The position numbers were made by a program, and so were the translations under genes. A stretch of 64,000 bases of DNA, from NCBI RefSeq assembly GCF_944324505.1, contig NZ_CALUWO010000002.1:124001-188000 (forward strand), in the 5' to 3' direction. The notes under the pieces are model-generated. The model did not search any database, was not told where the DNA came from, and saw only the letters and a program-made list of their open reading frames with translations. Positions 6,741 to 16,001 of the stretch are shown in pieces; position 1 is the stretch's first letter, and each line of letters begins with the position of its first letter. Source of the DNA: an uncultured Desulfovibrio sp. (GTDB taxonomy: Bacteria > Desulfobacterota > Desulfovibrionia > Desulfovibrionales > Desulfovibrionaceae).

Positions 6741-8795
6741 CTAGGAGACTGCTGCCCGGGCTTCCGACTGTTCTTCGGCAACAAAGGATGCCGTTTCATG
6801 CTGGCCCAGCAGCAGATTTTTGTGGCCCATGATGATGGCGTCCAGCACATCGGGTCTGGCAAGCGCCGTGGTATCGCCCAGGTCGTCATACACATTGCCG
6901 GCAATCTTGCGCAGCATGCGGCGGATGATCTTGCCTGAGCAGGTCTTGGGCATGGCCTCCACAAACTGGATATACTCCGGCGATGCCAGGGCGCCGATGT
7001 CCCGGCGCACCGTATCCCGCAGCCGCTTGCGCACATCGTCGCTCCACGGCACCTCGTCCCGCAGCAGCACATAGGCATAGATGGCCTCGCCCTTGAGCGC
7101 ATGGGGCATGGGCACCACGGCGGCCTCGGCCACATCCTGGCTGGACGCGAGCACGGCCTCGATTTCGGCAGTGGACAGGCGGTGGCCGGACACGTTGATG
7201 GAATCGTCAATGCGGCCCAGTATCCAGAAATAGCCGTCATCGTCGATCTCGGCACCGTCGCCGCTGTCAAAGACGCCAAAGCGGCTGAAATAGCTCTGGT
7301 ATTTTTCCTCGTCGTTGAAAACGCCCAGCATCATGCCAGGCCACGGCCGCCGGATGACCAGATGGCCGGAACGGCAGCCCGGCGAAGCCTCCTCGCCATC
7401 GCGCCCGGTGCTGCCCATGACCGTGGCATCGATGCCGGGCAGCGGATAGGTGGCGGACCCCGGCTTGAGCCGGGTGGCATAGGGCAGCGGGCTGATCATG
7501 GCGCCGCCGGTTTCCGTCTGCCACCAGGTATCCACAATGGGCAGTTCGCCGCCGCCGATATTCTTGTGGTACCACTGCCAGGCCTCGGGATTGATGGGTT
7601 CCCCCACCGAGCCGAGCACCCGCAGGGTACGCAGGTCATAGCGTTCCGGCCAGGCTTCGCCCATGCGCATGAGCGAACGGATCACCGTGGGCGCGGTATA
7701 GAGGATGTTCACGCGGAATTTTTCCACAATGCGCCAGTAACGGTCAGGCTTGGGCCAGTTGGGCACGCCCTCGAACATCATGGTGGTGGCTCCCAGGGCC
7801 AGCGGACCGTAGACGCCGTAGGTATGGCCGGTTATCCAGCCCATGTCGGCCGTGCACCAGTAGACGTCATCATCGCGCATGTCGAAAATCCACTGGGTGG
7901 TGTGGGCCGCATAGGTCAGATAGCCGCCGGTGGAATGCAGAATGCCCGTGGGCTTGCCGGTGCTGCCGCTGGTATGCAGGAGAAAAAGCGGATCATTGGC
8001 ATCCATCTGCTCGCAGGGAAAGTCCACATCCAGGGTAAAGTCCTCGATGAGATCATGCCACCAGATATCCCGATTGGGCTGCATCTTCACATCGCCCATG
8101 CCCGCATGGCTGACCACCACCACGTGCGCCACCGAGGGGCACTTTTCCAGAATGGGGTCCAGATTGGCCTTGAGCGGCTTGATGCTGCCGGCACGCACCA
8201 CCCCGTCGGCCGTAATGACCACCTTGGCCTTGGCCCCCTGAATGCGGCTGCGCACGCCCCCTTCGGCATAGCCGGAAAAAATGGCCGTGTGCACGGCGCC
8301 AATGCGGGCGCAGGCCAGCATGGCGATGACCAGTTCGGGAATCATGGGCATGTACAGGGCCACCCGGTCACCCTTGCGCACCCGCAGGGAACTCAGGGCA
8401 TGCGCCACACGGCACACTTCCGTATACAGCATCTGATAGGTGAAGCAGCGCACATCCATTTCTTTTTCGCCCTGCCAGATGAGCGCGGCCTTGTTTCTGC
8501 GGCCGGAAATGATGTGCCTGTCAATGCAGTTGAAGGACGCATTGAGCCTGGCCCGGGTAAACCATCTGTACTTGTGGCGGGCCTCGTCGGCCTCCAGCAC
8601 CTTGTCCCAGCGCTTGTACCAGTGAATGAGCTGCGAGGCGCGCGCCCCCCAGAAGTCCAGGGGGTCTTCAAGGGCACGACGACAAATGGCGTCCGCTTCA
8701 TCCTGGCCGCATATCCAGGCACTGGTTTTGCCATGTTCCGGAGGAAGGTAACTGCGGCTTTCCGTCAACAGCGTGGTGATGCGTTCCTGCGACAT
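6741..8795 (-). CDS. acs: Acetyl-CoA synthetase
   Basis: AMP-forming enzyme converting acetate, ATP and CoA to acetyl-CoA via acetyl-AMP, in the cytoplasm; 684 residues, somewhat longer than usual because of a C-terminal tail after ARPDVLDAI. The adenylation core is seen in [14 protein letters not shown] and [18 protein letters not shown]; the C-terminal catalytic Lys lies in [11 protein letters not shown], the site often controlled by acetylation. The ATG at 8795 is preferred over 8852 because an AGGGAGA site precedes it and the family starts there. A monocistronic unit with a long AT-rich upstream region. Confidence 0.93.
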   Translation of the reverse strand: MSQERITTLLTESRSYLPPEHGKTSAWICGQDEADAICRRALEDPLDFWGARASQLIHWYKRWDKVLEADEARHKYRWFTRARLNASFNCIDRHIISGRRNKAALIWQGEKEMDVRCFTYQMLYTEVCRVAHALSSLRVRKGDRVALYMPMIPELVIAMLACARIGAVHTAIFSGYAEGGVRSRIQGAKAKVVITADGVVRAGSIKPLKANLDPILEKCPSVAHVVVVSHAGMGDVKMQPNRDIWWHDLIEDFTLDVDFPCEQMDANDPLFLLHTSGSTGKPTGILHSTGGYLTYAAHTTQWIFDMRDDDVYWCTADMGWITGHTYGVYGPLALGATTMMFEGVPNWPKPDRYWRIVEKFRVNILYTAPTVIRSLMRMGEAWPERYDLRTLRVLGSVGEPINPEAWQWYHKNIGGGELPIVDTWWQTETGGAMISPLPYATRLKPGSATYPLPGIDATVMGSTGRDGEEASPGCRSGHLVIRRPWPGMMLGVFNDEEKYQSYFSRFGVFDSGDGAEIDDDGYFWILGRIDDSINVSGHRLSTAEIEAVLASSQDVAEAAVVPMPHALKGEAIYAYVLLRDEVPWSDDVRKRLRDTVRRDIGALASPEYIQFVEAMPKTCSGKIIRRMLRKIAGNVYDDLGDTTALARPDVLDAIIMGHKNLLLGQHETASFVAEEQSEARAAVS

Positions 8796-8835
8796 GGTGC
8801 TCGGTCTCCCTGTAGAGGCTGACGTTCTGTACGAC

Positions 8836-8852
8836 ATGGCACATACTGCCAT
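8836..8852. promoter_or_regulatory. Palindrome in the acs leader
   Basis: Perfect dyad ATGGCA-N5-TGCCAT, about 45 bases upstream of the acs start. It may be an operator or part of a 5' UTR stem. No known consensus assigned. Confidence 0.4.
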
Positions 8853-8917
8853 GCTATGGCCCTACGGAGATTCGCTGCCAGCGTCAAGGGGAGGAAATTG
8901 TTTGAGCTTACAGTCAT

Positions 8918-8939
8918 TATTGTTCTTTTTAGAACAATA
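8918..8939. promoter_or_regulatory. 9-bp inverted repeat upstream of acs
   Basis: Perfect arms TATTGTTCT and AGAACAATA around TTTT. Positioned 120-145 bases before acs, inside the AT-rich block, where an activator or repressor would bind. Confidence 0.45.
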
Positions 8940-9184
8940 GGCGGGATTTTTTCAAAAATATGAGTATAATATATTGAAATACTATAGTAAACTATTTGTG
9001 AAAAATATCTTTATCAGCGAGAAAAATTTTTTGCAAAACGAAAAGAAATTTTTTATAACTCATTGAAAATATTTTGATTAATCAGGCAAACAATGGTACG
9101 AACGATCCCCTGACTCCGCAGCAGCCACGCGGCTTTGTGTCATTTTTTCTCCTCTGCCGTCTGCCTGCTCCGGGACGCAGCGGG

Positions 9185-9213
9185 CACAAAAAAAGGATGC
9201 CGCAAGGCATCCC
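9185..9213 (-). terminator. Terminator after maf
   Basis: On the minus strand GGATGCC-TTGC-GGCATCC is followed by seven T residues. A textbook intrinsic terminator ending the Trm112-phosphoesterase-maf run. Confidence 0.88.
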
Positions 9214-9240
9214 TGCTCCGCATGACAAGCGCATGCACAC

Positions 9241-9894
9241 CTATCCGGCAGGCTGCATCCAGCCCCGTTGCAGCATGATGGTGGCCAGGGGCGTCACCGG
9301 CAGTCCCACCACGGTGCTCCACGAGCCGTCCACGGCCTCCACCAGCACGGCCCCCTGCCCCTGGACGGCATAGGCCCCGGCCTTGTCGTCCGGCTCGTGT
9401 GTGGCCACATAGGCCGCCAGCACCGCATCCGGCCAGGCGGCAAAGCGGACCCGGCTTACGTCATGAAACGTCACTTCCTCGTCATCAGGCCCCAACAGAC
9501 AGACGGCACTGATAACCTCATGCGTAGCCCCGGAAAGACGCCGCAGCATGGCCATGGCATGTTCCGCAGATTGCGGCTTGCCCAGAATGTCCGCTCCCAG
9601 GGCCACAATGGTATCCGCCCCCAGCAGCAGACGCCGGTCGCCGGCAGGCCGGCGGCCTTCCGCCGCGCGAGCGGCCATGACCTTGGCCCGGGCGGCCCGG
9701 CAGGCATAGGCGGCAGGCGCCTCGCCCGGCAGCGGGCGCGGCTCGTCGCAGGACGGGGCCAGCAGGGTAAAGGGCAGGCCCCATTCCCGCAGGAACTGCC
9801 GCCGGCGCGGCGAATGGGAGGCCAGCACCAGGCGCAGCCCCGCCGCAAGCCGGAACAGCGGCGGAAAGGCAGCTTCGGCAGAAGAGGTACCCAT
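9241..9894 (-). CDS. maf: Maf-family nucleotide pyrophosphatase
   Basis: 217 residues. Maf proteins hydrolyse non-canonical or modified nucleoside triphosphates (dTTP/UTP or related) to keep them out of nucleic acids. The signature SHSPRRRQFLREWG (around residues 27-40), the metal-site region GADTIVALG and DKAGAYAVQG are present. It is followed by a strong terminator and sits 9 bases after a phosphoesterase gene. A separate nucleotide-cleaning enzyme, RdgB, is at 59.3 kb. Confidence 0.92.
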   Translation of the reverse strand: MGTSSAEAAFPPLFRLAAGLRLVLASHSPRRRQFLREWGLPFTLLAPSCDEPRPLPGEAPAAYACRAARAKVMAARAAEGRRPAGDRRLLLGADTIVALGADILGKPQSAEHAMAMLRRLSGATHEVISAVCLLGPDDEEVTFHDVSRVRFAAWPDAVLAAYVATHEPDDKAGAYAVQGQGAVLVEAVDGSWSTVVGLPVTPLATIMLQRGWMQPAG

Positions 9895-9903
9895 GCTGCT
9901 GCC

Positions 9904-10461
9904 TCAGTCGTTCTGGCGCGGCCAGTGCCGCAGCACTTCCCGGCCCTGCATGTCCAGCACCCGGAAGCAGCCTTCCTCATATTCGGCGTAGGTTCGCGGC
10001 GAACCGCCCTTGGGCAGGCTCAGGGAGCCGGGATTCCAGAAGTGCAGGCCGTCCAGCGTCTCGCCGCGCGGAATATGGGTATGACCACGCAAGATGACCG
10101 TTCCCGGTGCAAAGCGGGACGGCAGGGGCGGACGGTCCGGCAGCAGATGTCCGTGGCTGGCAAAAATGCGCAGACCGTCCACAGACAGCCAGGCATTTTC
10201 CACCGTGGGAAAGGGCAGCAGCATCTGGTCCACCTCGGCGTCACAGTTGCCGCGCACGGCCGTGACGGGGCAGTCCAGCGAACCTATTTCCCGCAGCACG
10301 CCCAGCGTATCGTAGCCGGAAGGCAGGGGATTGCGCGGGCCGTGGTATACCAGATCGCCCAGAAAGACCAGGAGGTCGGGCCGCCACTGGCGGGCGCGGT
10401 CAAGGAGAAAACGCAGACTTTCCAGCGAACCGTGCAGGTCCGCAGCAATGAGCAGACGCAT
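9904..10461 (-). CDS. YfcE/MJ0936-type metallophosphoesterase
   Basis: 185-residue calcineurin-like phosphoesterase. The two-metal site is complete: DLHG (residues 8-11), GD in LVFLGDLVYHG, GNCD, SHGHLLPDR and the closing GHTHIPRG. These small enzymes cleave phosphodiesters; the natural substrate is unknown. Lies between the Trm112-like gene (12 bases upstream) and maf (9 bases downstream). Confidence 0.88.
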   Translation of the reverse strand: MRLLIAADLHGSLESLRFLLDRARQWRPDLLVFLGDLVYHGPRNPLPSGYDTLGVLREIGSLDCPVTAVRGNCDAEVDQMLLPFPTVENAWLSVDGLRIFASHGHLLPDRPPLPSRFAPGTVILRGHTHIPRGETLDGLHFWNPGSLSLPKGGSPRTYAEYEEGCFRVLDMQGREVLRHWPRQND

Positions 10462-10473
10462 GCTTCCCCCGCT

Positions 10474-10677
10474 CTAGGACTGTTCCGCGTCCCAGCGCTG
10501 GCGGGGAATGGCCTCCTCTTCCAGCATGATGGGAATGTCATCGCGAACGGGATACACCACAGCGCAGGCAGGGCAGGCAAAACCCGCCGTTTCCCCGCCG
10601 CGGTAGACGGCTTCCAGCGCGCCAAGGCAGCGCGGGCAGGCAAGCATCTGCAAGAGTTCTTCGGTTTGTATGGGCAT
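10474..10677 (-). CDS. Trm112/YcaR-family zinc-ribbon protein
   Basis: 67 residues beginning MPIQTEELLQMLACPRC. Two CPxC pairs (ACPRC, ACPAC) form a zinc ribbon, and VYPVRDDIPIMLEEEA matches the Trm112/UPF0434 pattern. Such proteins often act as small stabilising partners of methyltransferases or other enzymes. Start at 10677 chosen for homology and for a GAGG just upstream; upstream Met codons give a Cys-rich tail foreign to the family. Confidence 0.88.
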   Translation of the reverse strand: MPIQTEELLQMLACPRCLGALEAVYRGGETAGFACPACAVVYPVRDDIPIMLEEEAIPRQRWDAEQS

Positions 10678-10784
10678 GTCATCCTCGTGGCGGCAATGGC
10701 CGCAGCGGCCTACCATAGCCGCATGGCCGCCGTCCCGCAAGGGGCACCTCTTGCAATTTCTGCGCAAGCTCTTAGGAATAGGGC

Positions 10785-11684
10785 ATGTTACACAGGAAAT
10801 TCATTGATCTGCACACCCACAGCAGCGCCTCCGACGGTACGGACAGCCCTGCCGAACTGGTCCGCCAGGCAGCCCGGGCAGGGCTGGCAGCCGTGGCCCT
10901 CACCGATCACGATACCCTCTCCGGCCTGCCCGAAGCCCAGGAAGAAGGCCGGCGTCTGGGCCTGGACGTCATCCGCGGCTGCGAGCTGTCCACCTGCACG
11001 GACCGGGGCGAAATGCACATTCTCGGCCTCTGGCTGCCGCAGCATGCCGCCGTGCTGGAAGAACGTCTGGAGGATATCCGGCGCAAGCGCGATACGCGCA
11101 ATGCCCGCATGGTGGACAAGCTGCGTGCCCTGGGCATTGCCATTACCCTGGAGGATGTCCGCCGCGAGGCCCGCGGCGAAAGTGTGGGGCGCCCCCACAT
11201 GGCCGCCGTTCTGGTGCGGCAAGGCGTGGTGCCGGACATAACCGCCGCCTTCCGCGAGTACCTGGGGGCAGGCGCCCCGGCCTATGTTCCCCGCGAGATC
11301 ATGGCCCCGGAAGAGGCCGTGCGCCTGCTGGCCGGTCTGGGGGCCACCGTGAGCATTGCCCACCCCTTGCAGGCCCGGCATCCCGACGGCTGGCTGGAAC
11401 AGTGGCTGGAACGTCTGCTGCCCTGCGGCCTGCACGCCCTGGAAGCCTACCACAGCGAACATTCAGAGGCCGCCACCCGCCAGTGCCTGGACCTGGCACG
11501 CCACTTCGGCCTTGCCGTCACCGGCGGCAGCGACTACCACGGCCGCAACAAGCCGCGCATTCACCTGGGCACGGGCTACGGCGGTCTGCGCGTTCCCCTG
11601 TCCCTGCTGGATGACCTGCTGGCACAGCGGCGGCGCCTGCACCTGCCGGTACCGGACCAGCCTGCCACGCCGTCATGCGCATAG
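10785..11684 (+). CDS. PHP-domain phosphoesterase (YciV/RNase AM-like)
   Basis: 299 residues. PHP metal motifs are clear: DLHTHSSASDGT (8-19), ALTDHDTLSGL, RGCELS, SIAHPLQARH and TGGSDYHG. The internal helical insert after LEERLEDIRR is typical of the group that removes 3'-phosphate from nucleoside 3',5'-bisphosphates or trims RNA 5' ends. Divergent from the Trm112-like gene; the shared upstream region is about 107 bases. Confidence 0.85.
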   Translation: MLHRKFIDLHTHSSASDGTDSPAELVRQAARAGLAAVALTDHDTLSGLPEAQEEGRRLGLDVIRGCELSTCTDRGEMHILGLWLPQHAAVLEERLEDIRRKRDTRNARMVDKLRALGIAITLEDVRREARGESVGRPHMAAVLVRQGVVPDITAAFREYLGAGAPAYVPREIMAPEEAVRLLAGLGATVSIAHPLQARHPDGWLEQWLERLLPCGLHALEAYHSEHSEAATRQCLDLARHFGLAVTGGSDYHGRNKPRIHLGTGYGGLRVPLSLLDDLLAQRRRLHLPVPDQPATPSCA

Positions 11685-11744
11685 CGGCTGCCCCTGGCCG
11701 GGTCTGCCCCGAAAACAGCCACAACGACACCGGCCGCCTCCACT

Positions 11745-13385
11745 TCAGGAGGCCGGCCTGCCCCGCGTATTTTTGACCAGCAGATAGCGGGCATTCTCCC
11801 AGATTACCGGTCCCACGCGCGCTTCCAGTTCGGCCCTGTCCTGGGGCCGCTCGCTCAGGATATAGTCCGGCGAGGTGGCCAGGCCCACCTCGATATAGGC
11901 CGTGGGCGAAGTCTTGAGCGCGGCTTCCACGCTTTCCCACTGCCGCAGGCGTTCCAGGCCCTTGGCATAATAGAGCAGGCAGGCGTCCTTCCAGCCGTAG
12001 GTCAGGGAGCGCAGGGCATTGTAGCGTATGGCCTGGTCCTTGCCGGGAAAAAAGATGGTTTCATGGGGCCGGGTGTAGCGACTCAGGGCCGCCACCATTT
12101 CCGCCCGGTGCAGCTGCGGACCATAGGCCGCGGCATAACGGGCCTCGTCCAGGCGGTTCCAGTACCAGGCCAGACTGGTACGGGCCATATCCTGCTGCCC
12201 GCCGCAGAAAAAGCCGATGACCAACCCCAGACAGAACAGGCGCGCCGCCACGCGCTGCCATCCCGGCCGGGAAACCCGCTGCCACAGAATGTCTGCTCCC
12301 AGGAAAATGAGGCAGATGGCAAAAAAGGGCAGGAAGCGGTGCACGCGGACCAGGTCAAACTCAAGGTGCATGCGGCCCAGCGCCCGGCTGATTTCCTGAT
12401 CCAGCACAAAAAGGGCAATGACCACGTAAACCCCGGCAATCCAGAGCCAGATATGCCTGCCAAAGAGCTTCTGCCGCGGGCTGCCGTACTTCACGATCAT
12501 CCACGTTCCCCACAGGGCCAGCGGAATCACGGGCAGCAGCGTGTACCGCCGCAGGAATTTGCCCATGCCGTAGAGATATTCGGCGTATTCAATGTCAAAG
12601 CGCGTGCGCAGGATATGGTCCATGAAGGCCACATCCTCCGCAGACAGGGACACGCCCGAGGAATGCAGATAAATGGCGGCATAGGGCGCCATGGTCGCCA
12701 GAAAGCAGCCACCGCTCAGCAGCAGCCAGCCCAGATGCCGTACCCGGGACCAGCCCTGCGGCCGGCTGGCGGCAAAGCCCAGCCAGAGACCGGCCGCCGC
12801 GGGCAGGGCGCTGATGGAATGTACATAGACCAGTCCGCCCAGGGCGGCCATGAACACCGGCCACCAGCGGGGACGCCGCAGCACGGCAAAATTGGCGCAC
12901 AGAAACAGGGCGTACAGGGCTTCGAACAGGGTGCGGGGGGTATAGTCGCGGTAGCCCGCGCCCCAGTAGGTTCCCCACGGCGTCCAGTAGCAGAGACCCA
13001 TGAGCACCGTAAAGATCAGCGCCTTCCAGCGCTGGCCGAAAAACATGGCGCCCAGCAGGTAAAAGGCCGCATAGTGCAGAAAGACCACCAGGCCGGTCAG
13101 CTCCAGATAGGCCACGCCGTAGTTGCCGTCATCACCGGACAGCCAGTGCACCAGCTGCACCAGGGGCGTCACGTGGGTGGAAAACTGGCTGGCCGCGCCA
13201 AAGACAAAATCCCGGGCAAAGTCCGCCGGATGCCCGTAGGCCGCGGCAATGGAGGCATACATGGCCGGGTCCGTGGTCAGGTCCACACCGTTGATGGATG
13301 CTCCTATGCGGCCCTGCTGCACCAGCAGGGCAAACAGCAGCATACCCAGCAAAACCCACACATCTACGTGCCTTATGGGGCGCAT
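11745..13385 (-). CDS. Polytopic membrane protein, GT-C-like, unknown function
   Basis: 546 residues with ten or more hydrophobic helices, a long periplasmic-type loop early on (SINGVDLTTDPAMYASIAAAYGH) and a soluble C-terminal tail (PTAYIEVGLATSPDYILSERP). The architecture resembles GT-C glycosyltransferases or sugar-lipid handling membrane proteins, but no DxD/ExD catalytic motif is certain. The ATG at 13385 follows GGGAGGAAAGG and overlaps the upstream flippase-like gene by 13 bases. Third gene of a GT2 - flippase - membrane protein set. Confidence 0.7.
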   Translation of the reverse strand: MRPIRHVDVWVLLGMLLFALLVQQGRIGASINGVDLTTDPAMYASIAAAYGHPADFARDFVFGAASQFSTHVTPLVQLVHWLSGDDGNYGVAYLELTGLVVFLHYAAFYLLGAMFFGQRWKALIFTVLMGLCYWTPWGTYWGAGYRDYTPRTLFEALYALFLCANFAVLRRPRWWPVFMAALGGLVYVHSISALPAAAGLWLGFAASRPQGWSRVRHLGWLLLSGGCFLATMAPYAAIYLHSSGVSLSAEDVAFMDHILRTRFDIEYAEYLYGMGKFLRRYTLLPVIPLALWGTWMIVKYGSPRQKLFGRHIWLWIAGVYVVIALFVLDQEISRALGRMHLEFDLVRVHRFLPFFAICLIFLGADILWQRVSRPGWQRVAARLFCLGLVIGFFCGGQQDMARTSLAWYWNRLDEARYAAAYGPQLHRAEMVAALSRYTRPHETIFFPGKDQAIRYNALRSLTYGWKDACLLYYAKGLERLRQWESVEAALKTSPTAYIEVGLATSPDYILSERPQDRAELEARVGPVIWENARYLLVKNTRGRPAS

Positions 13386-14386
13386 GAATCCTTTCCTCCC
13401 GGAGCCTTGCAGCCTTCGGCCTGCCAGCAGTCCCGGCGGCCGTTGATGATCACCGCGGCCAGCGCCTGCGGAATGAAATGCAGGGCATGCAGAAAAAGCG
13501 CAGCCCCCAGGGCCTCGCTCTGCTCCACACCGCACCAGGAAAGCCCCAGAACCACGGCGCCCTCAAAGACGCCCAGACCGCCCGGCGAAGAGGGAACGGC
13601 CATGCCCAGGCAGGTCACGGCAAAGACCGACAGCACCTGCATGACGTGCAGCGGCATGTCCGCCACCAGGCAGAACACCACCCAGAAGCTGGCGCAATAG
13701 CAGGTCCAGATAAGCAGGGAACAAAGAAAACCGCGCGCAACCCACAACGGCGAAACCTCGTCCACCAGACTGGTGTGCAGGCGGGAACAGAGCGCCGCCA
13801 CCCGCCCCGGAAACAGGCGGGCATAGGCCGCGTGGAACCATGCCGACCAGTGACGCAGCAGAAAGAACAGTGCCGCCCCTGCCAGCACCAGACAGACAGG
13901 CAGCAGCAGGCGCTGCCCCGTATGCCCCAGCGCATAGGCCAGCAGGGCCACCAGCAGCAGGGAAAGCACATCCAGCAGCCGCTCCCAGAGCACCACGGAG
14001 CCTGTCTGCAAAACGGAACAGCCCGTCTTCCGGGACAGGAAAAGCACCTTGATGGCATCTCCGGCCTTGGCCGGCAGAATATTGTTATAGCCCACGCACA
14101 GCAGCACGGCCCGCAGGCTCAGGCCATAGCTTGTTCCCGGCGGCAGCAGCCAGCGCAGGCGCAGTCCCATGCAGGCATAGTCCAGGGCCACCACACCCGC
14201 CGCCGCGAGCATGGCAGGCAGGGTATAGTCCTGCACCGCCTGCCAGAGCACCCGCGCGTCCACGCCATACAGCGCATAGCCCAGGGCAAGCAGGCTGATG
14301 CCCCATTGCAGGACCAGGAACAGCCTGCGCCGGAACGACGCGGCAGGGCGCCTGCCGCTTTCGGCCGTCAGCATATCCTTCCGCAT
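13373..14386 (-). CDS. AglD/MprF-type (UPF0104) membrane protein, flippase-like
   Basis: 337 residues, about eight helices, matching the lysylphosphatidylglycerol synthase transmembrane (UPF0104/YbhN) family. Features include CVGYNNILPAKAGDAIKVLFL early and VPSSPGGLGVFEGAVVLGL near the end. Members are thought to move or modify lipid-linked intermediates. It sits 17 bases after the GT2-methyltransferase gene and overlaps the next gene by 13 bases, suggesting a dedicated glycolipid pathway. The catalytic synthase domain of MprF is absent. Confidence 0.82.
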   Translation of the reverse strand: MRKDMLTAESGRRPAASFRRRLFLVLQWGISLLALGYALYGVDARVLWQAVQDYTLPAMLAAAGVVALDYACMGLRLRWLLPPGTSYGLSLRAVLLCVGYNNILPAKAGDAIKVLFLSRKTGCSVLQTGSVVLWERLLDVLSLLLVALLAYALGHTGQRLLLPVCLVLAGAALFFLLRHWSAWFHAAYARLFPGRVAALCSRLHTSLVDEVSPLWVARGFLCSLLIWTCYCASFWVVFCLVADMPLHVMQVLSVFAVTCLGMAVPSSPGGLGVFEGAVVLGLSWCGVEQSEALGAALFLHALHFIPQALAAVIINGRRDCWQAEGCKAPGGKDSCAP

Positions 14387-14403
14387 GCAGGAAGCCCGCG
14401 CCG

Positions 14404-15837
14404 TCAGCGCTGCGCCTTGCGCAGCACGCTTTCCGAGCTGGGAGTATGCCGCACCTCAAGCAGCACCTGATAGGCAAAAAGCCCCGGCAGCAGGCCGAGC
14501 AAGAGGCGGTTGACCCGCAGCAGCACACGGGAAAGACGGGTATTGCCCAGCGCCCGGGGATAGGGAGCCGGCATGAGCCGCCGGCTTTCCAGGCGAAAGC
14601 CCGCATACTTCAGAAGACGGGACAATGACCCCAGGGTGAAGAGGCGCTTGTGCGAAAAGGCCAGAATGCCCCGCCGGGCATAGTTGAACTGCCCCAGCAG
14701 CAGCATGAAGCGCGTGATGAAAAAGCCCACGTTGGCACTGCCCACAATGACGCGCACCGTTTCGTTTCCTGTCAGACGTGCCCGCAGGCGCTCCAGAAAG
14801 GCCTCCGCCACATCGCGCTGCTCCAGCACGTCCACGGCCAGCACATAATCCAGACGCTCCCAGGGCACGTCATCCGGCAGTTCCTTGTCCAGGTCCACCT
14901 GTGACGGGCAGAGAATCACCGTGCAGCCCTTGTCCTGGCGCAGGTGCTCCGCCAGCTCGCTGTCCGTGCAGCCCAGATCCAGCACCGTACTGCCCTGCCG
15001 GATCATGCCGGCCACGGCCCGGCTTGTGGACGGAAAGGAAAAGGAACTGATCCGAGGGGCCACTTCCGTCTGCGGAAAGAAGAACTTGGGATCATAGAAG
15101 ATGCCCATGCGGATGAGGCGCCCCTTGCAGCTCGTGACCATGACATCCCAGGCATAGCGCAGGCCGTTCACATGGCAGACCTCATCCCCGTAAAAGGTAG
15201 GGATGGGCAGCTCCACGATCTTTCCGCCGGAAAAGACCACCTGCATGATGATTTCCGTATCAAAATCGAAATTGTTGGTATTGAGTTCCAGCGGCAGCTG
15301 CGCCAGGCGGGAAACGCGGTACAGGCGATAGCCCGTGTGGAATTCCGAAAGATGGGTGCCCAGCAGCCGGTTCTGGAAGGCAGTCAGCACCATGTTGCCC
15401 AGAAACTTGTAATAGGGCATGCCCCCCTTGAGGGCATCACGCTTGTTCAGCATGCGCGATCCGAACACGGCATCCACGCCGGGATCCTCAAAGGGACGCA
15501 GCAGCTCGGGCAGGCGTTCGGGCGCATACTGCCCGTCGCCGTGCACCATGGCCACCACATCATAGCCCTGTTCCACGGCATAGCGGTAGCCCACCTTCTG
15601 GTTGCCGCCGTAGCCCTGATTCACGGGATTGTGCAGGGCCTCGCCGGGGCACCAGAAATGCTCCAGATGCTCCCGGGCCAGCTGCCAGGTGGCGTCACGG
15701 CTGCCGTCATCAAAGACGGCCACGGAAATGTCATAGTGGTCCGCAAGGCTGCGGGGAATACGATCAAGCACACTGACGATGGTCTTTTCGGCATTGTAGG
15801 CCAGAACCATCACAAGAACACGAAGCCTGTTTGGCAT
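14404..15837 (-). CDS. GT2 glycosyltransferase fused to a class I methyltransferase
   Basis: 477 residues. Residues 1-240 are a family 2 glycosyltransferase of the polyprenyl-phosphate sugar synthase type: VLAYNAEKTI, FDDGSRD, NQGYGGNQKVGYRYA, HGDGQYAPE (DxD-like DGQ) and FHTGYRLY. From about residue 285 a Rossmann methyltransferase begins with VLDLGCTDSELAEHL; its motif I is GC rather than GxGxG. The last part is basic with a hydrophobic stretch near the C-terminus (LLLGLLPGLFAYQVLLEV). Start 15837 is preceded by GAGG. Heads the three-gene envelope cluster. Confidence 0.85.
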   Translation of the reverse strand: MPNRLRVLVMVLAYNAEKTIVSVLDRIPRSLADHYDISVAVFDDGSRDATWQLAREHLEHFWCPGEALHNPVNQGYGGNQKVGYRYAVEQGYDVVAMVHGDGQYAPERLPELLRPFEDPGVDAVFGSRMLNKRDALKGGMPYYKFLGNMVLTAFQNRLLGTHLSEFHTGYRLYRVSRLAQLPLELNTNNFDFDTEIIMQVVFSGGKIVELPIPTFYGDEVCHVNGLRYAWDVMVTSCKGRLIRMGIFYDPKFFFPQTEVAPRISSFSFPSTSRAVAGMIRQGSTVLDLGCTDSELAEHLRQDKGCTVILCPSQVDLDKELPDDVPWERLDYVLAVDVLEQRDVAEAFLERLRARLTGNETVRVIVGSANVGFFITRFMLLLGQFNYARRGILAFSHKRLFTLGSLSRLLKYAGFRLESRRLMPAPYPRALGNTRLSRVLLRVNRLLLGLLPGLFAYQVLLEVRHTPSSESVLRKAQR

Positions 15838-16001
15838 GGAAACCTCGTTGACCTGTCCGCGCGCCTTGCGCAGGCACAGCAAAAGAACCGCCGGCCAGCG
15901 GCCGGAGGTGGTCAGACAAACGTCCGGGGGAGAGGGGTGGCCCAATCTCGCCCAAAACCCCCCGCAAGGCAAGCATTTTCCCCGTAATAGCGTTACCTGT
16001 A

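Larger units (their letters stand above)
8796..9183. other. AT-rich upstream region of acs
   Basis: No gene. The stretch 8885-9075 is markedly AT-rich against a GC-rich background and surely holds the acs promoter. On the minus strand TTGCAA and TAAAGA lie 17 bases apart. Two dyads are listed separately. Such a long control region fits a gene under carbon or energy regulation. Confidence 0.55.

Noticed and set aside
7101-8822. 573-codon plus-strand frame opposite acs
   Set aside because: Antisense shadow of acetyl-CoA synthetase, no family resemblance.
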